This document shows, in pieces, positions 38,201 to 49,800 of a DNA stretch of 64,000 nt. The stretch's first letter is position 1, and the number at the start of each line of letters is the position of its first letter. Below the pieces are notes generated by a model that had not been told where the DNA came from, did no database searches, and worked only from the letters and a program-made list of their open reading frames with translations. The position numbers and the translations under genes were made by a program. This DNA is from Monosporascus cannonballus (lineage: Eukaryota; Ascomycota; Sordariomycetes; Xylariales). Where the stretch lies: the NCBI GenBank assembly GCA_004154925.1, contig QJNS01000018.1, forward strand, positions 372,001 through 436,000. The letters are read 5' to 3'.

Positions 38201-41200
38201 AATGAATTTATTTTGTTTTCGTATTTCGAAAATTTTCTTTACTTCGTATACCGTTTTATCTTTTATTTCCATATTATTTTATGCCGTATGTACTTTGATG
38301 GTATCCGTTATTAATTCGAATAAGGAAATATGAAAAACTAGATAAAATTTAACTTTAAATGGTAATTTTAATTAGTAGTTATTTTTTAAGATTTTTTTCT
38401 TAACTTTATATAAACCGATATATTTAAAATCGAATTTTTAATTTAGGCGTTTTATTTTGATATTTTTGATAGTTAAGTAAATTATTTCCCCTTTTTCGAA
38501 AATTAATCCTTTTAATCTTTTTTCGTTATAATATTTATTTATTTAATTCCGTATAAATTTTAATTCCGTTTTTATTTCTTAATATAATTATCGTAATTAT
38601 TCCGATATAAGGATTATTTTAATATTAACTAAACCGTCGTTACGTATTTCTCTGTAAACTTCTGGAATAAAACCAAAATTCGCGTTAATTGGTATTGTTT
38701 TAATGCTTTCGTAATAATTGGTATTATAAGCTAATTAGGTAATAGGTAATTTCTTAACCCAGTTTTTTTGTTTATAATTAATATAATATCGTAAGTAAGC
38801 TTTTAAGGTTTAGTTCGTTCGCTTTATTTATCCATCCGTTTAAAGTTTAAATGCATTAGATAATTTGTGATTTAAGCCGATTTATAATATAAGGCTTTGC
38901 CAGAACTTAAATATGAATATCGATCCTTTATTTAAAATAATTTCTATTAATAATCCGTATATATTAAAAATATTTCTGAAAAAAATATATATTATTTATT
39001 CCGTATTGGTATCCTTATAATATGGTAAAAAGTAGAAAAATTTCGTAAATCGATCGACAATAACGAAAATACTATCGTAATATATTTTTATTACTAGATT
39101 TTCGGATAAAGGAAGTTTAATAATAAAATCCATAATAATCGAATCCTATGGTTTTTTTAAGACTGGTAATAATTATAACTTTCTATAGGGCCTATATTAT
39201 TACGCCTTAGTTTTGTTACAAAAGTTATATTATCGTCGTACTTTCTGAACTATTATTTTTATTTTAAAAAAGGAATATATGCGTTAAAGTTTTTTTAAGG
39301 TTTTGTAAATCCCTGGGTATCTATATAATTAATATTCATATATATTTCGTATTAAATTTATTTAATACTTTTTTAGGACCTATATCTTATTCGTTCTTTC
39401 ATTTTTTAGGAAATTATTATTATATTATTAAATTTTTTGATACATATTTAAGGGTATTGCCCGAACTGTTATAATTTATCGTAAACGTAAATATCTTTTT
39501 ATAATAATATCGAAAATTATATAATTAACTTTAACCAACTTTTCTCCAAGTTTTGGTTATTTACTTAAAATATCAATTTTACCATTTTTTGAGCTCTTTT
39601 TGTAAACGATAACGAAATCAAAGTTCGCCAACTTTTCTGCGTATCGTAATTATCGGCCTGTAAGTTTTTTGGTCGTAATAAAACGGGTAAAATTCTAATA
39701 ATCCGTATAAACTTTAACCTAATAAAGATTTCCCTTCAGGAAATATTTAAATTCTTTAAAGGCCATAATAATAGCCATAAATTCCTTATTTGGAATACCG
39801 TAATTAAATTCGGCTCCTTTTAACTTATATAAAAAAAATACAATAGGATATAATTTGCCTTAATCGTTTCGCTACCCGATCATTACGCTTAACGCGTAAT
39901 CCGATATATCGGTTTTTAACTTAACGGGGCGACTTAGATCGTACATAATTAATACCGGCTTACTAGTAATTATATCCTTAATCTTCTAGAACGTTTTTTT
40001 TGTTTTTGGCGTCCATGTAAACTCTTTTTTTTTCTTAATAAAGTTAATTAGGGGTATAACAATTTTACTAAAGTTTCGAATAAACTTCCTGTAATAATTT
40101 ACAAATCCAAAAAATACTTATACCTCTTTAACTATCGTTAGCCTTTGCCATTTTGTAATTGCAACGATTTTCTTAGGATCCATCTTAATATATCTTGGGA
40201 TAATAATATATCCTAGGTATTTTATTTTTTACTTATGGAATTTACTTTTTTTTACGTTAATTAATAACTTTACGTCTTATAAAGCTTAAAGGACTTTATA
40301 AACATATTTTACGTATGCTTCTTCTGTTTCTAAGAAAATAAAAATATTATCGAAATAATATATAATAAAAACGTCAAAGTATTCCCGTAATATATAATTT
40401 ACTATTCGTTAAAAAGTTATTAATACGTTCGTAAATCCTATTAGCGTAATTAAATACTTAAATAATTTATATTTCGTTTTAAAAGCTATTTTTTATTTAT
40501 GTCCTTTTTTAATTTTAATAAGGTTATATTTATTTTTGAAGTCGAATACCGTAAACCATTTGGTTTTATGAAATCGGTTTTTTATTTCCGTAATTAAAGG
40601 TAATAATATTCGATTTTTAACAATAATATTATTTAATTATCGATAATTAATTACGAATCGTAATTTTCTGTTTTTCTTTAGCACGAAAAATATTAGATAC
40701 CTTGCTGGTAACTTTAAGGGTTAAATCTATCCCTTTTGTAACCGATTTTCTAAGTATTTTTTAAAAACGCGCAATTTATTTCCGCTAAAATTGTAAATGG
40801 GGTAAAATTTCGTTAAAAAACCTTTTTTAAGGACAATTTCGTAATTTTATTCGCTATGTTTTAATAACTTCGTATCCAGTTCCTTTTTGAAAAACTGCTT
40901 ATATTTGTAATATTATAGTAATATATTAATTAAATTTTCTAACTTTTAAAGCTATTATTTTAAATCGTTATTTAATTGCCGTAACTTTGCTTTAATAATA
41001 GTAACGATACGTCGTATTTTTCTTTAATGCCTATTTTTTTTTTTGTATTTTATCCCTTTAGGTAATAAGGTATTTATTATATCTTTATGCTTACATTCGT
41101 CGTTATTTCCGATCGAATATTAAAATCTTAATTTTTTCTTTTTTTACCTATTAATAGGATATAAGGCGAACCTTATCTGGCCAATCTCTCCATTAATTAA

Positions 41201-43560
41201 GGCCTTATACTAATATATCTATGGTTTTCTTAAGATTATATCGTAATTCCCAAATAAAACGATATCGAAATCAATTATTTGGTATCGTTCTTTAACAAAA
41301 ATCTCGAAATGATTAATTTCGCGTAAGATTTTTCCGTTATCGTAAGCAAAATCCTGATCTTCGGCGTTTATCGCTATATAAGGTTTTAATTTATATTTCT
41401 ATGGTAATTTAAGTTCGTTAACCATATCCGGTATAATATAATTTCCACCTAGAATTTCGCAATTTACTATTATAATATATTAATGCGTTCCGATTCGTAT
41501 ATCCAAAGTAATAAAATTATTAATAATTTTTATCGTCGTATTTAAAACCTTTTTTGGGAATTTATTTTAACTTTTTTGGGTTTCGTTATCTTACGGCTTT
41601 CTTATAGGTAATTTTCGTTTTTTAACTTTTCTTCGAATTTATTAAGCCTTATTTATATTTCTTTATATAACGCATTAAGTTGCTATATTTATCGTTTTTG
41701 TCGGCGTATTATGCCTTCAAATTATATTAATTATTCCTAATTTTATTAAATTTCTTTTCCTTATTAGATAAATTATTCCTTAATATGGCGTATAATTTCC
41801 CATTAAGCCTTATTTCTTTCCTATTAAAGGTCTTATATAAATCGTTAAATTTCTTCCTTTAAAGTTTATCGTTTATCGGGATCTATGGTAAATATTAATT
41901 AAAAATAAAAATCCGTAATAACCCTTTAATAATACTTTTCCACAATATGCTAAATCAACTCCTTTTCCGTCTGGTAATTACATTACCCATAATGACAAAA
42001 GGGGTTTTCTTACGGGTACCATTTTCCTTTAGGCCAGCTTTTTGTTATTACTAACTGAAAAAAATCGTTTTTAAGGGCTATAAATCGAAAGTGCTAATAT
42101 TATTATTTATCGTTCTTATTTTCTCCCGTTTTATTAGGAAAATCGAATTTTTTATAATATATACGGGTAATCCTGCTATAAATATGCCGTTTCCATTTTT
42201 CGTAAGCAAAACAGTTTTGTTTTTTGTAATAAATAACATACATTTTGCCGTATCGATCAAGGGTTCCGGAACAGATTTTTTTTATCCAGCCCTAATATTT
42301 TTCCAATTATTCTTTAAAAATATTCCGTTATTCCTTAATTACTTATTAAACCAGATTTTTGGTTTTTTACATTCCTTATTAAATTTTTTGCCACGGTAAG
42401 CCTGGCATATATTTAAGCCGAATTATGTTAATAAATTTTTTGTTTTTCTGATTTTCCTTAGGTTATCCTTCGGGTACAGGTTTCTAGTTATTCCGTTATA
42501 ACTTCTTAGGTAAAAAGCATTTATAAGCCTTATATCCCTTTTTTCCGCAATTATAATACTTAATTTGGCTTTAATCCTTCTTATAGGTAACTCCTAGTTC
42601 CATAAGGCCTGGTTTAATGCTATAAGAAATGTTATTACGCCAAAAAGCGCTAATATTAGCCGTATATCGGGATCTGTTATTATTTTTTCCTTTAATTCCT
42701 TTAATACGCCAGGCATATTACCGGTTATCAATTTTAACTGCCATGGCAATATAATCCGACAAATAATTAGGCCGGTTAAACTTAAAAAATTCCTTTTATA
42801 TTTCTTTTTTCAGGCTATCGAAAAATTTAGCCATTAATATTTTTTATCCCTAATTCAGCTTAAATATTAACTAAACCAATACGCTGCCGTATTTAGATAT
42901 TAATCCTTTTTATCGTAATTATTAAATCTGTATTTCGGCTTTTGTTTTTTCGTTTACCATTCCGAAAGCTTTTATTAATATTTATTCGAATTGTTCGTAA
43001 TCGTTATATATCCGTACCATTTCCGGATTACGTTTTTCGATTAGCAAAATAACGTATTCTCTTATAACCGGCTTAAACCAAATAACCGCGTTTCCGGTAA
43101 ATCGTCTAACCGCGAACTTAATTCGTACAGTAAACGTAACAAATCAAATAGGAAAATACCCAAAGTACGTTCGGTATTAAGTTAAGAATAATTATAATTT
43201 GGTCGAAATTCCATTAAAGGATTTTGGCTTAAGGGGTTTAAGGACTTTTCCTAGTTCTTTGGTGGAATTTAACTAAATAACCTGGTTCGGCCGAAAGGGC
43301 TTTCCGGTTTCGGGGACCTTTCCTTTTTCCTTAAGCTTCTTATAAGTAACTTGGAAAAACGTAATAAAGTTATTTTTATTTTATTTAAGCTAAATAATAT
43401 ATTCGTTTATAGCATCCAGGCGTCGAAAAACTTCTTTTCGAAAAAAGCGAAACTGCTCCTTTTTTTCCTCGGATTCCATTCTAATATTAAGGTCCTCAAA
43501 AACCTAATAAATGGGCTATTCGGGCTATTTGCTGATAAATATAATATCGGCGGTATTGCT
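38200..43560 (-). pseudogene. Element D gag-pol polyprotein, RIP-inactivated
   Basis: Read on the minus strand: gag from about 43560, protease around 41580-41250, and reverse transcriptase with RFVIDYRQLN-like sequence near 40680-40630. The YFDN motif (from YFDD) is at 40357-40346. RNase H lies around 39970-39640 and integrase around 39240-38900. Stops are frequent. The gag differs clearly from that of elements A-C, so D represents another Gypsy lineage with a related LTR end. Confidence 0.8.
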
Positions 43561-43598
43561 TAAAATTTAACGGTATTATTAAATAAAAGCTTATAACG

Positions 43599-43961
43599 TA
43601 TAACGGCTATACGGTTTAACTAACTATTAAACCTTAGTCGTACGGGTTTATATTAGCAGAAATATCGTAAAAATCTAAATAATAAATATAATAACGTATT
43701 ACGTTTCGTAATATTAAGGATGCCTTAAATAACGAAATTATATTACAAGCTGATATTATTTAAACCGTGGTAACGAACGTATTTTATATATTATTTACTA
43801 ATTCTTATTTTGTCCAAATTCGCTGGACTCGCTGGCGATCCTAGCGATCCAAATTCGCTAGACTCGCTGGCGATCCTAGCGATCCTTACGGTCACGTGAT
43901 CTGGGACGTCTCCACTTTCCTTGACTATTTCTGGTTGTGCCAAGCGTGTTAGGTCATGACA
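43599..43961 (-). repeat. Element D, 5' LTR (right copy)
   Basis: 363 bp. The outer 90 bp (from about 43870) retain C and G at many sites that are T or A in the left copy. The inner end is TATAACGG, where the left copy has TGTGACGG. Confidence 0.9.
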
Positions 43962-43966
43962 ACCTC

Positions 43967-44320
43967 GGCCTCAAGAAACGGTCAAACAAGGATTATACGG
44001 GCCATCCCATAGGTTATGTACCGGTAATTATTACTAAGCCAGTAATCAGAAGTAATTAAAAAAAATTATTAACAATTATGATTACCATTAACCGCATAAT
44101 TATAAATAATTAAGCTAAAAAAAGGAAAATATATATATTTATTATTTCTATAATTTAAATAACTTTAGCTTATAATATAATATCGTTACCTAAGGTACCT
44201 TTGATATTACGAAACGTAATACGTTACTGTATTTATTGCTCAGATTCCCACGATACTCCTGCCAACATAAACCCGTCGACTTAAGGTTTAATAGTTGGTT
44301 AAACCGCCTAGCTCGTCACA
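43967..44320 (+). repeat. Element C, 3' LTR, remainder after element D
   Basis: 354 bp continuing from the 20 bp at 37109-37128 and ending GTCGTCACA-like (CTCGTCACA). CTGCT (44321-44325) follows as C's right target duplication. Confidence 0.88.
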
Positions 44321-44325
44321 CTGCT

Positions 44326-44380
44326 CTCGCAGGCTTTCTTCATAAGTTGTGCGATGGAATCTCATAGCAATGCAACATCT
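44326..44380 (+). pseudogene. F-box-like gene, possible fourth fragment
   Basis: Joined to ...DMAIPA at 30764, the reading continues LAGFLHKLCDGIS to a stop at about 44380. The join is in frame, but I do not recognise the residues as conserved, so assignment rests on position alone. Confidence 0.35.
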
Positions 44381-44734
44381 CAGGCACCGCCGTTGTGCAA
44401 TTACGAGCTCTTCACAAAGCCTCTGAAGCGGCTATAAGGTGCTCGAAATCTGCTCATATATATACATTGGCCAAGCGGTTCTACGTAGTAACTTGTTATA
44501 TATCTTTTAGTTTGCGCCTTTACCTTATTTTATTTATCATAGTGAAAAGTGTCATTATTTCTGTATATACAAGCTGAATAATGTATGTAACTCACCAAGG
44601 TTTACGAGAGATAAATCTGTGGTGGTTTTTATCTAGCACTGAATTATAATCAAACGAATTACATTGGTACATATGTAAACAGTGTAAGATGTAGCTGCGC
44701 TGTCCATAACCTATGCCACTTCCCAAATATAGGT
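44381..44734. other. Intergenic, no supported gene
   Basis: Base composition falls between the two classes. A 60-codon open frame at 44395-44577 shows no recognisable feature. Confidence 0.4.
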
Positions 44735-45583
44735 TTAAGGACTTAGAAGCAATTCGTCCCGGGGGTCGACTATTGGGATGAAGGTCTTCTTCCCCTTCTG
44801 CTCAATCAACAAGAGGAGAACAAAATGCCTTGCAATTTCCGGGGCGCCGTCGACCAGATTTTGAGCACGTTCGCATCGTAGCTCTGCTGTGAAGGTTCTC
44901 TCTCTCATATCGGAAACTATTGATAATTGATCTGATATCGAGCTGTCAAAAAAAACTTTGGAGATTGCCGTAGTGATAGTTTCCAGGCTTCTGAAAAAAA
45001 TCACCCAGTAGGGCTTCCCTGTCAGACTCCCCATGAAACGTATTGGCGAATAGCCTGATATAGGCCACATTTTGAGCAATCCCGACGCAAATAGAGATCA
45101 TCGGGGAGGCTCGATCTGATATATTACCCTTATATACCTCTTTTATTTGAATAACGTATATGGTGATATCACGGTTGGCGGTAGGTGGCGGATCATCAAA
45201 TCTTACACACTGATATTCATCCTTCCAGTCCGAATATAATCTGCAGCTGACTTCTCCTGGCCCGCAGATCCACGCGTGGTTCATTATTTTGAAGTAGCTC
45301 TCGCCATTTTCGGTACGGCTATAACTTTCCCTGAAGGATGCCACGATGTCGGTGAAGTTGAAGAAGCTCTTGCCATGGTCGCCCCGGTCATCTCTTTCCC
45401 TTGAGTTTGTCAAATTGTCGGCAGGGTCAACCTTTGTCGAAGGCATATGCCCTCTTTCTCATACGGATCCGCCTTGATATTCTCGGCCCTATTTCCGATG
45501 TATATCTGGACCGCCCTTTCAGCGTTCGGGGGATGTGACCCGAACTCCAGTTCCGCGTCTCCTGTTGAACCTAGTAACGCCAT
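44735..45583 (-). pseudogene. Gene of unknown function, frameshifted
   Basis: Three overlapping minus-strand frames read as one protein. The first starts MALLGSTGDAELEF at ATG 45583. The second is open 45446-44946 (MPSTKVDPADNLTN ... VGIAQNVAYIRLF). The third, to 44735, reads SLETITTAISKVFFDSSISD ... ERAQNLVDGAPEIARHFVL and ends DELLLSP. The second-to-third frame change falls at a run of seven A (about 44995-45001), so a one-base indel, real or a sequencing error, is likely. The first-to-second change is near 45440. There is no signal peptide or known domain that I recognise, and composition is normal. The start codon lies just beside the diverged solo LTR at 45590, which may have supplied or displaced the promoter (inference). 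Confidence 0.5.
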
Positions 45584-45589
45584 GGCTTA

Positions 45590-45782
45590 GTTAGCTAACT
45601 GGCTAGTGGAAATAGCTTCGGCCACTCCGGTATACTTATCTCTTGGCTACCATTGTTTTCATCTGTATTTAAAGAGGGTTTACCACCTTTACCTTTTATA
45701 AAAGACTCTTTAGAGGTTAGGCAACTTTTAATATAGTTCTTTTTTAGTTATATGCTTTTGTGTATGATATTAGGGTTTTATA
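45590..45782. repeat. Diverged, 5'-truncated copy of the solo LTR at 5033
   Basis: It aligns with 5090-5260 from AGTGGAAAT through GTATTTAA(A/G)GAGGG to the end GGGTTTTATA. Many C/T differences are present, and the first part is shortened or rearranged. No target duplication could be seen. Confidence 0.65.
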
Positions 45783-46171
45783 GTTATAAGCCCGGTCCGT
45801 ATTTCTTTTTAGCCGCGTTTTGATATATTTGTTATATACGTTTTGTTAAAGTTATTTAGAACTTTGCTGTCGTTCCTGCGGTACACTTATTGCTCCGTTA
45901 CCAAGGATATCTATCGCTGAATTGTTATATTTTTAGTTATTTTAATCTCTTTACCTTTTGTATTACTTCTAAAGTTATAATTACTTAACTAAACTCTGAT
46001 AATTATTTTTCCAAGTAAACCTCTAAGTTTCTTCTTAAGAAAGTAATCTTTGAAAATATAATATTTTTAAGTTTTACATTAATTCGAGCCGGTATATTAT
46101 GAATATATATTAACTTTAATATGGCCTAAATGCTATCTTTATTAACGATTTCAATCCTTTCTATGCGTTAC
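45783..46171. other. AT-shifted intergenic DNA, no supported gene
   Basis: Composition grades from balanced to AT-rich. Nothing recognisable was found up to the target duplication of element E. Confidence 0.4.
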
Positions 46172-46176
46172 TATTT

Positions 46177-46607
46177 TGTTACGTCTAGAAGGGACTCCAC
46201 TAGACCCAGAAGAGGCCTGAAGAATTGGAGACGTCTGAGCTCTACCTTCCTCGGGTAAACCTCGGGTCTCTGTCAATCTCCAGAGACACCAGGAGACCAA
46301 CAGACATCAGCTACCATGGTTTCTCGTGATCTCCAGAGATTACGAAAAACGTAAAAAATAAGAAAGATATATATATAATTAGTTATTATTCCTATAAATA
46401 ATTACTTACTTAATTCCGTTCCTTAATTATTAATTTAAGTTCTTAATTTAAAGGCAATTATATTATTTTCTAATTAAATTTATTTTTAAATCTTTTTAAC
46501 GAATAAACCCTAATAAATTATTTTTCGCCTTATTATTATCTGCAAATTAAGACCTTATTTCGGATATTACTTATATCTCCAGGTAAATATATAACAGGTT
46601 CGTTATA
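46177..46607 (+). repeat. Element E, 5' LTR
   Basis: 431 bp. The first 170 bp are GC-balanced and the rest AT-shifted. The inner end is CGTTATA, where the 3' LTR keeps CGTTACA. Confidence 0.9.
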
Positions 46608-46899
46608 TTTTAATAATTCCTTAATTAATAACCGACAAATAATTTAAAGGCCCAATTAGGCATAAGTTTTTTTAAACTTAATAAAAACGATATTATAAGA
46701 CGATATTTAGAAAATAAATAGCATATCCGATCTCCGTTATTAGTTAATAAAGGATTAATAATAAAATTAAACGATTTACCGCTTATTAAAAAAGTTTTCC
46801 AGTTAATAAATAACATAATACCCTTTATTATTAGATTTTAAGAAGGTTTTTTTTCCTTTTAACCTTAATAACAGCCTTTACCCGTAAGGGAAATAATTA

Positions 46900-49800
46900 A
46901 GGTGCAAAAAGATAAGACAAATAAAAAAAGAAAAATATCCGGCTGGAAAACAAAAAAAAATACTAAAACGTTTAATTAAAGAAAAAGAACTTATTATGGA
47001 AAAACGATTAAACCTTTTGGCTTAAGAAATTAAAAGCCTAAAAAAAGAGAATATTCGGCTCGCCAAAAAAAGAAAACCGGTTTTTTTATAATTTGGCTCC
47101 CTAAAAGGATAAAGCCAAAAAGCTGGTTATCGACCACTTTCGTTAAACATAAAATAAGCATTAAAAAGAATTTCGATTTTATTATTATTCGGCGTAAACC
47201 GGATATGGGAAGGAATTATTCCACCCCCTGGTTATTACGAAATGCCAAACGTTAAAGGTTACAAGTTAATTCCCCCTAAGCCTTACGATAAATTAAAGGA
47301 CCTTAATAGATTTTTGGTCCAGGCCAGATTTTACCTTAAGTTTTATAAAAATTTTTTGACGGAGGATTATCAAAAGGTAATAGCTATTTCCCAGTTATTA
47401 ACCGGACGAATCCGGAAATAATTTAAATCCATTTTAACGGATTATCTTAGGAGATATCCAAAGGAATCCTTAGATTTTACTAATTACGTTTTCGATAAAT
47501 ACGGTTATTTTGAAAAATAAATATAGGCCTTATTCGGAAATCTTAATAAAAAATAATATATAATTAAATAACTTTATTTGTTTCGCCAAACTAAATTAAT
47601 ATTTAAATATACGATTAAATTTAATCGTTTAGCAGTTATTTTAAACTTATTAAAAAATACGTTATTTTATCTTTATTATAACGGCTTAAAACCTTAAGTT
47701 AAGGACAAAATATATATAAAACCCAAAATAAAATTTTTTGCAAAATATACCGATAAAATTATTATTGCCGACCGTCGCATTTTTAATTAATATTTCGAGA
47801 AAAAGGGGACCGGCAAACGAAATAACGATAAAGGCTTTAATAGCCGAATTAAGAAGGATAAAGGCAAACCTTAAAAGAAATCGAATTCCGTTTCGAAAAA
47901 GCCCAAAAAAAAACAAATTTAAAATAAAATATTTTAACTATGGCAAAAAACGATATTTTAAAAGCGAATATCGCTTTCCTGCAAAAAAAAACTCCAAAAA
48001 AAATTCCTTAACTTTAAAAAAAAAGTTAAAATAATTAAACAAAAAATCGACAGTAAGGCAAAAAAGAAGGAAAAGGAAATTAGTTTAATTTTTTTCCAGT
48101 TAAAATTCATTATTGCCATAATTATTTAAATCCAAAATAACATTTTAAAATATGAAAATTATCTTAATTACCAGGACTTTAAAATTAAAATTTATAAGTA
48201 TTATTTAAGATAAACGGTTTCCAGAATAACTATAAAGTTAAAATACTAATATTACTTTAATTCCTAGAAATATAAGATGTATATAAAGAACGGTTAATTC
48301 CAATTAAATATTAATAATTATAAATAATTATTCCCCAAATTTTACGAATTTTTAAAATATATTATTTATTAAAAAACGTTATCGGTAAATCTTTATAATT
48401 TATTACATTTTATTATCTGTTATTTTAATAATTATTTCGTTTATTTTAAAACTAAAGAAAATAATAACTTTTGGCCTAAATAAAACGAAAAAACGCTTAC
48501 CGAATTAAACGATAAATGCCGATATACAAAAATCCTACGATAGCCAGAATATCTTAGGTTTTGTTATTTATATCCTAAGTTAAAACGGAATTAAAAGGCC
48601 ATATCGTAAAGATACTTATGTTACTTTCTGATGTTTTGCGTTTAACATAAATTCCTAAATATGGGAATATCCTTTTCGGAGATTTACCTTTTTAACCCCA
48701 TGATTCGGAAGGCACAAAACCAAAGAACGAACCAGGAAAAAAGCAGTTTTCCCTTATAAACTTAATGCAAATACGGTAAGAAAACATAATTCCGGTATAA
48801 AAACGATTAATGTATTAAATATGTTATCAAAAAAGCTTGCGAATAAAGATTTGCTTAAACCGAACGGTATTAAAAATCAAAAAATTACAAAGGCTTTCGA
48901 AACTAAAGTATCGAACAACCTTAATATATAAAACCTTATATAAGGTAACAAAAGGATTACGTAACCAGATCGAAATTCCTTTACGATATAAAAATAAAAC
49001 GTTTAAAGTTATAATCAATTCGGAAGCCGAAAAAAATTTTATTTTTCCTATAATGGCAAAAAAATATCAAATTTCTTGGAAATATAAGTTGAAATCTTAT
49101 AAGTTACGAATAATGGACGGAAACTTATTTACGTGTAAAAACGGACGAATTCTTCGGGAAACTGAAAAATTTCCCGTATAGATTTAAGGATATTAAAAGC
49201 AAATTTCGCTGGATATTGCCGATATTTCTAGCTACGATATTATTTTGGGAATGCCGTAATTTAGGTCCAATAATCCATATATTAATTAAAAATATTAAAT
49301 ATTTTTATAAGAAAATAAGTTACCCGAAAAAAATAAACAAAAAATCTGTTATATTATTAAGGAAATCCAAATTACCGATCAAATTTTTATAATTTTACCT
49401 AAATATTAACGGTTTAAGAAATTATTTAAGGATAAAGAAAATTACGAATTATTTTTATATAATTAATAGGATTATAAGATATTTATTAAAAAAGAATATT
49501 ATTTTAAGTTCTACAAAATTTATCATATAAACCTTAATAAATTAAAAGCTTTATAAAAAAGTATTTAATTTGATTTAAAAAAAGAATATATTTAACTTTT
49601 TGATTTTCCTATTAAATACCCCGTCCTTATGGTACCAAAAATTAAAAACGGAAAGCAAAAAATTAACGAAAACGGAAATCTGGTTTTTAGAAAAATAATT
49701 AACTATAAATAATTAAACGATATTACGATTAAAAACGGATATCCCTTAACCATTATAAATACGTTAAAAAAAAACGTTAACAAAATAAAATAATTTACCG

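Larger units (their letters stand above)
37129..43961 (-). mobile_element. Ty3/Gypsy element D, inserted in reverse inside the 3' LTR of C (6833 bp)
   Basis: Two 363-bp LTRs (37129-37491, 43599-43961) with target duplication ACCTC (37124-37128, 43962-43966). On the plus strand the outer ends read TGTGACGG and CATGACA, and the inner ends read ATGATA and TATAACGG. Pol reads on the minus strand. The LTR's U5 end and internal ATTACGAAACGTAATACG motif match those of element C, but the U3 is different and carries two 35-bp tandem repeats. The nesting shows that D is younger than C. Confidence 0.92.
30765..44320 (+). mobile_element. Ty3/Gypsy chromovirus C, split by nested element D
   Basis: The element's own sequence is 30765-37128 plus 43967-44320, about 6.7 kb. 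The target duplication CTGCT lies at 30760-30764 and 44321-44325. The 5' LTR starts TGTTACGACC and the 3' LTR ends GTCACA. Element D interrupts the 3' LTR 20 bp after its start. Gag-pol is homologous to element A. It is inserted in the F-box-like gene. Confidence 0.9.

Noticed and set aside
42091..42399. 102-codon plus-strand open frame
   Set aside because: It lies opposite to gag-pol of element D and reflects the AT-rich complement; it does not correspond to the antisense cluster position.
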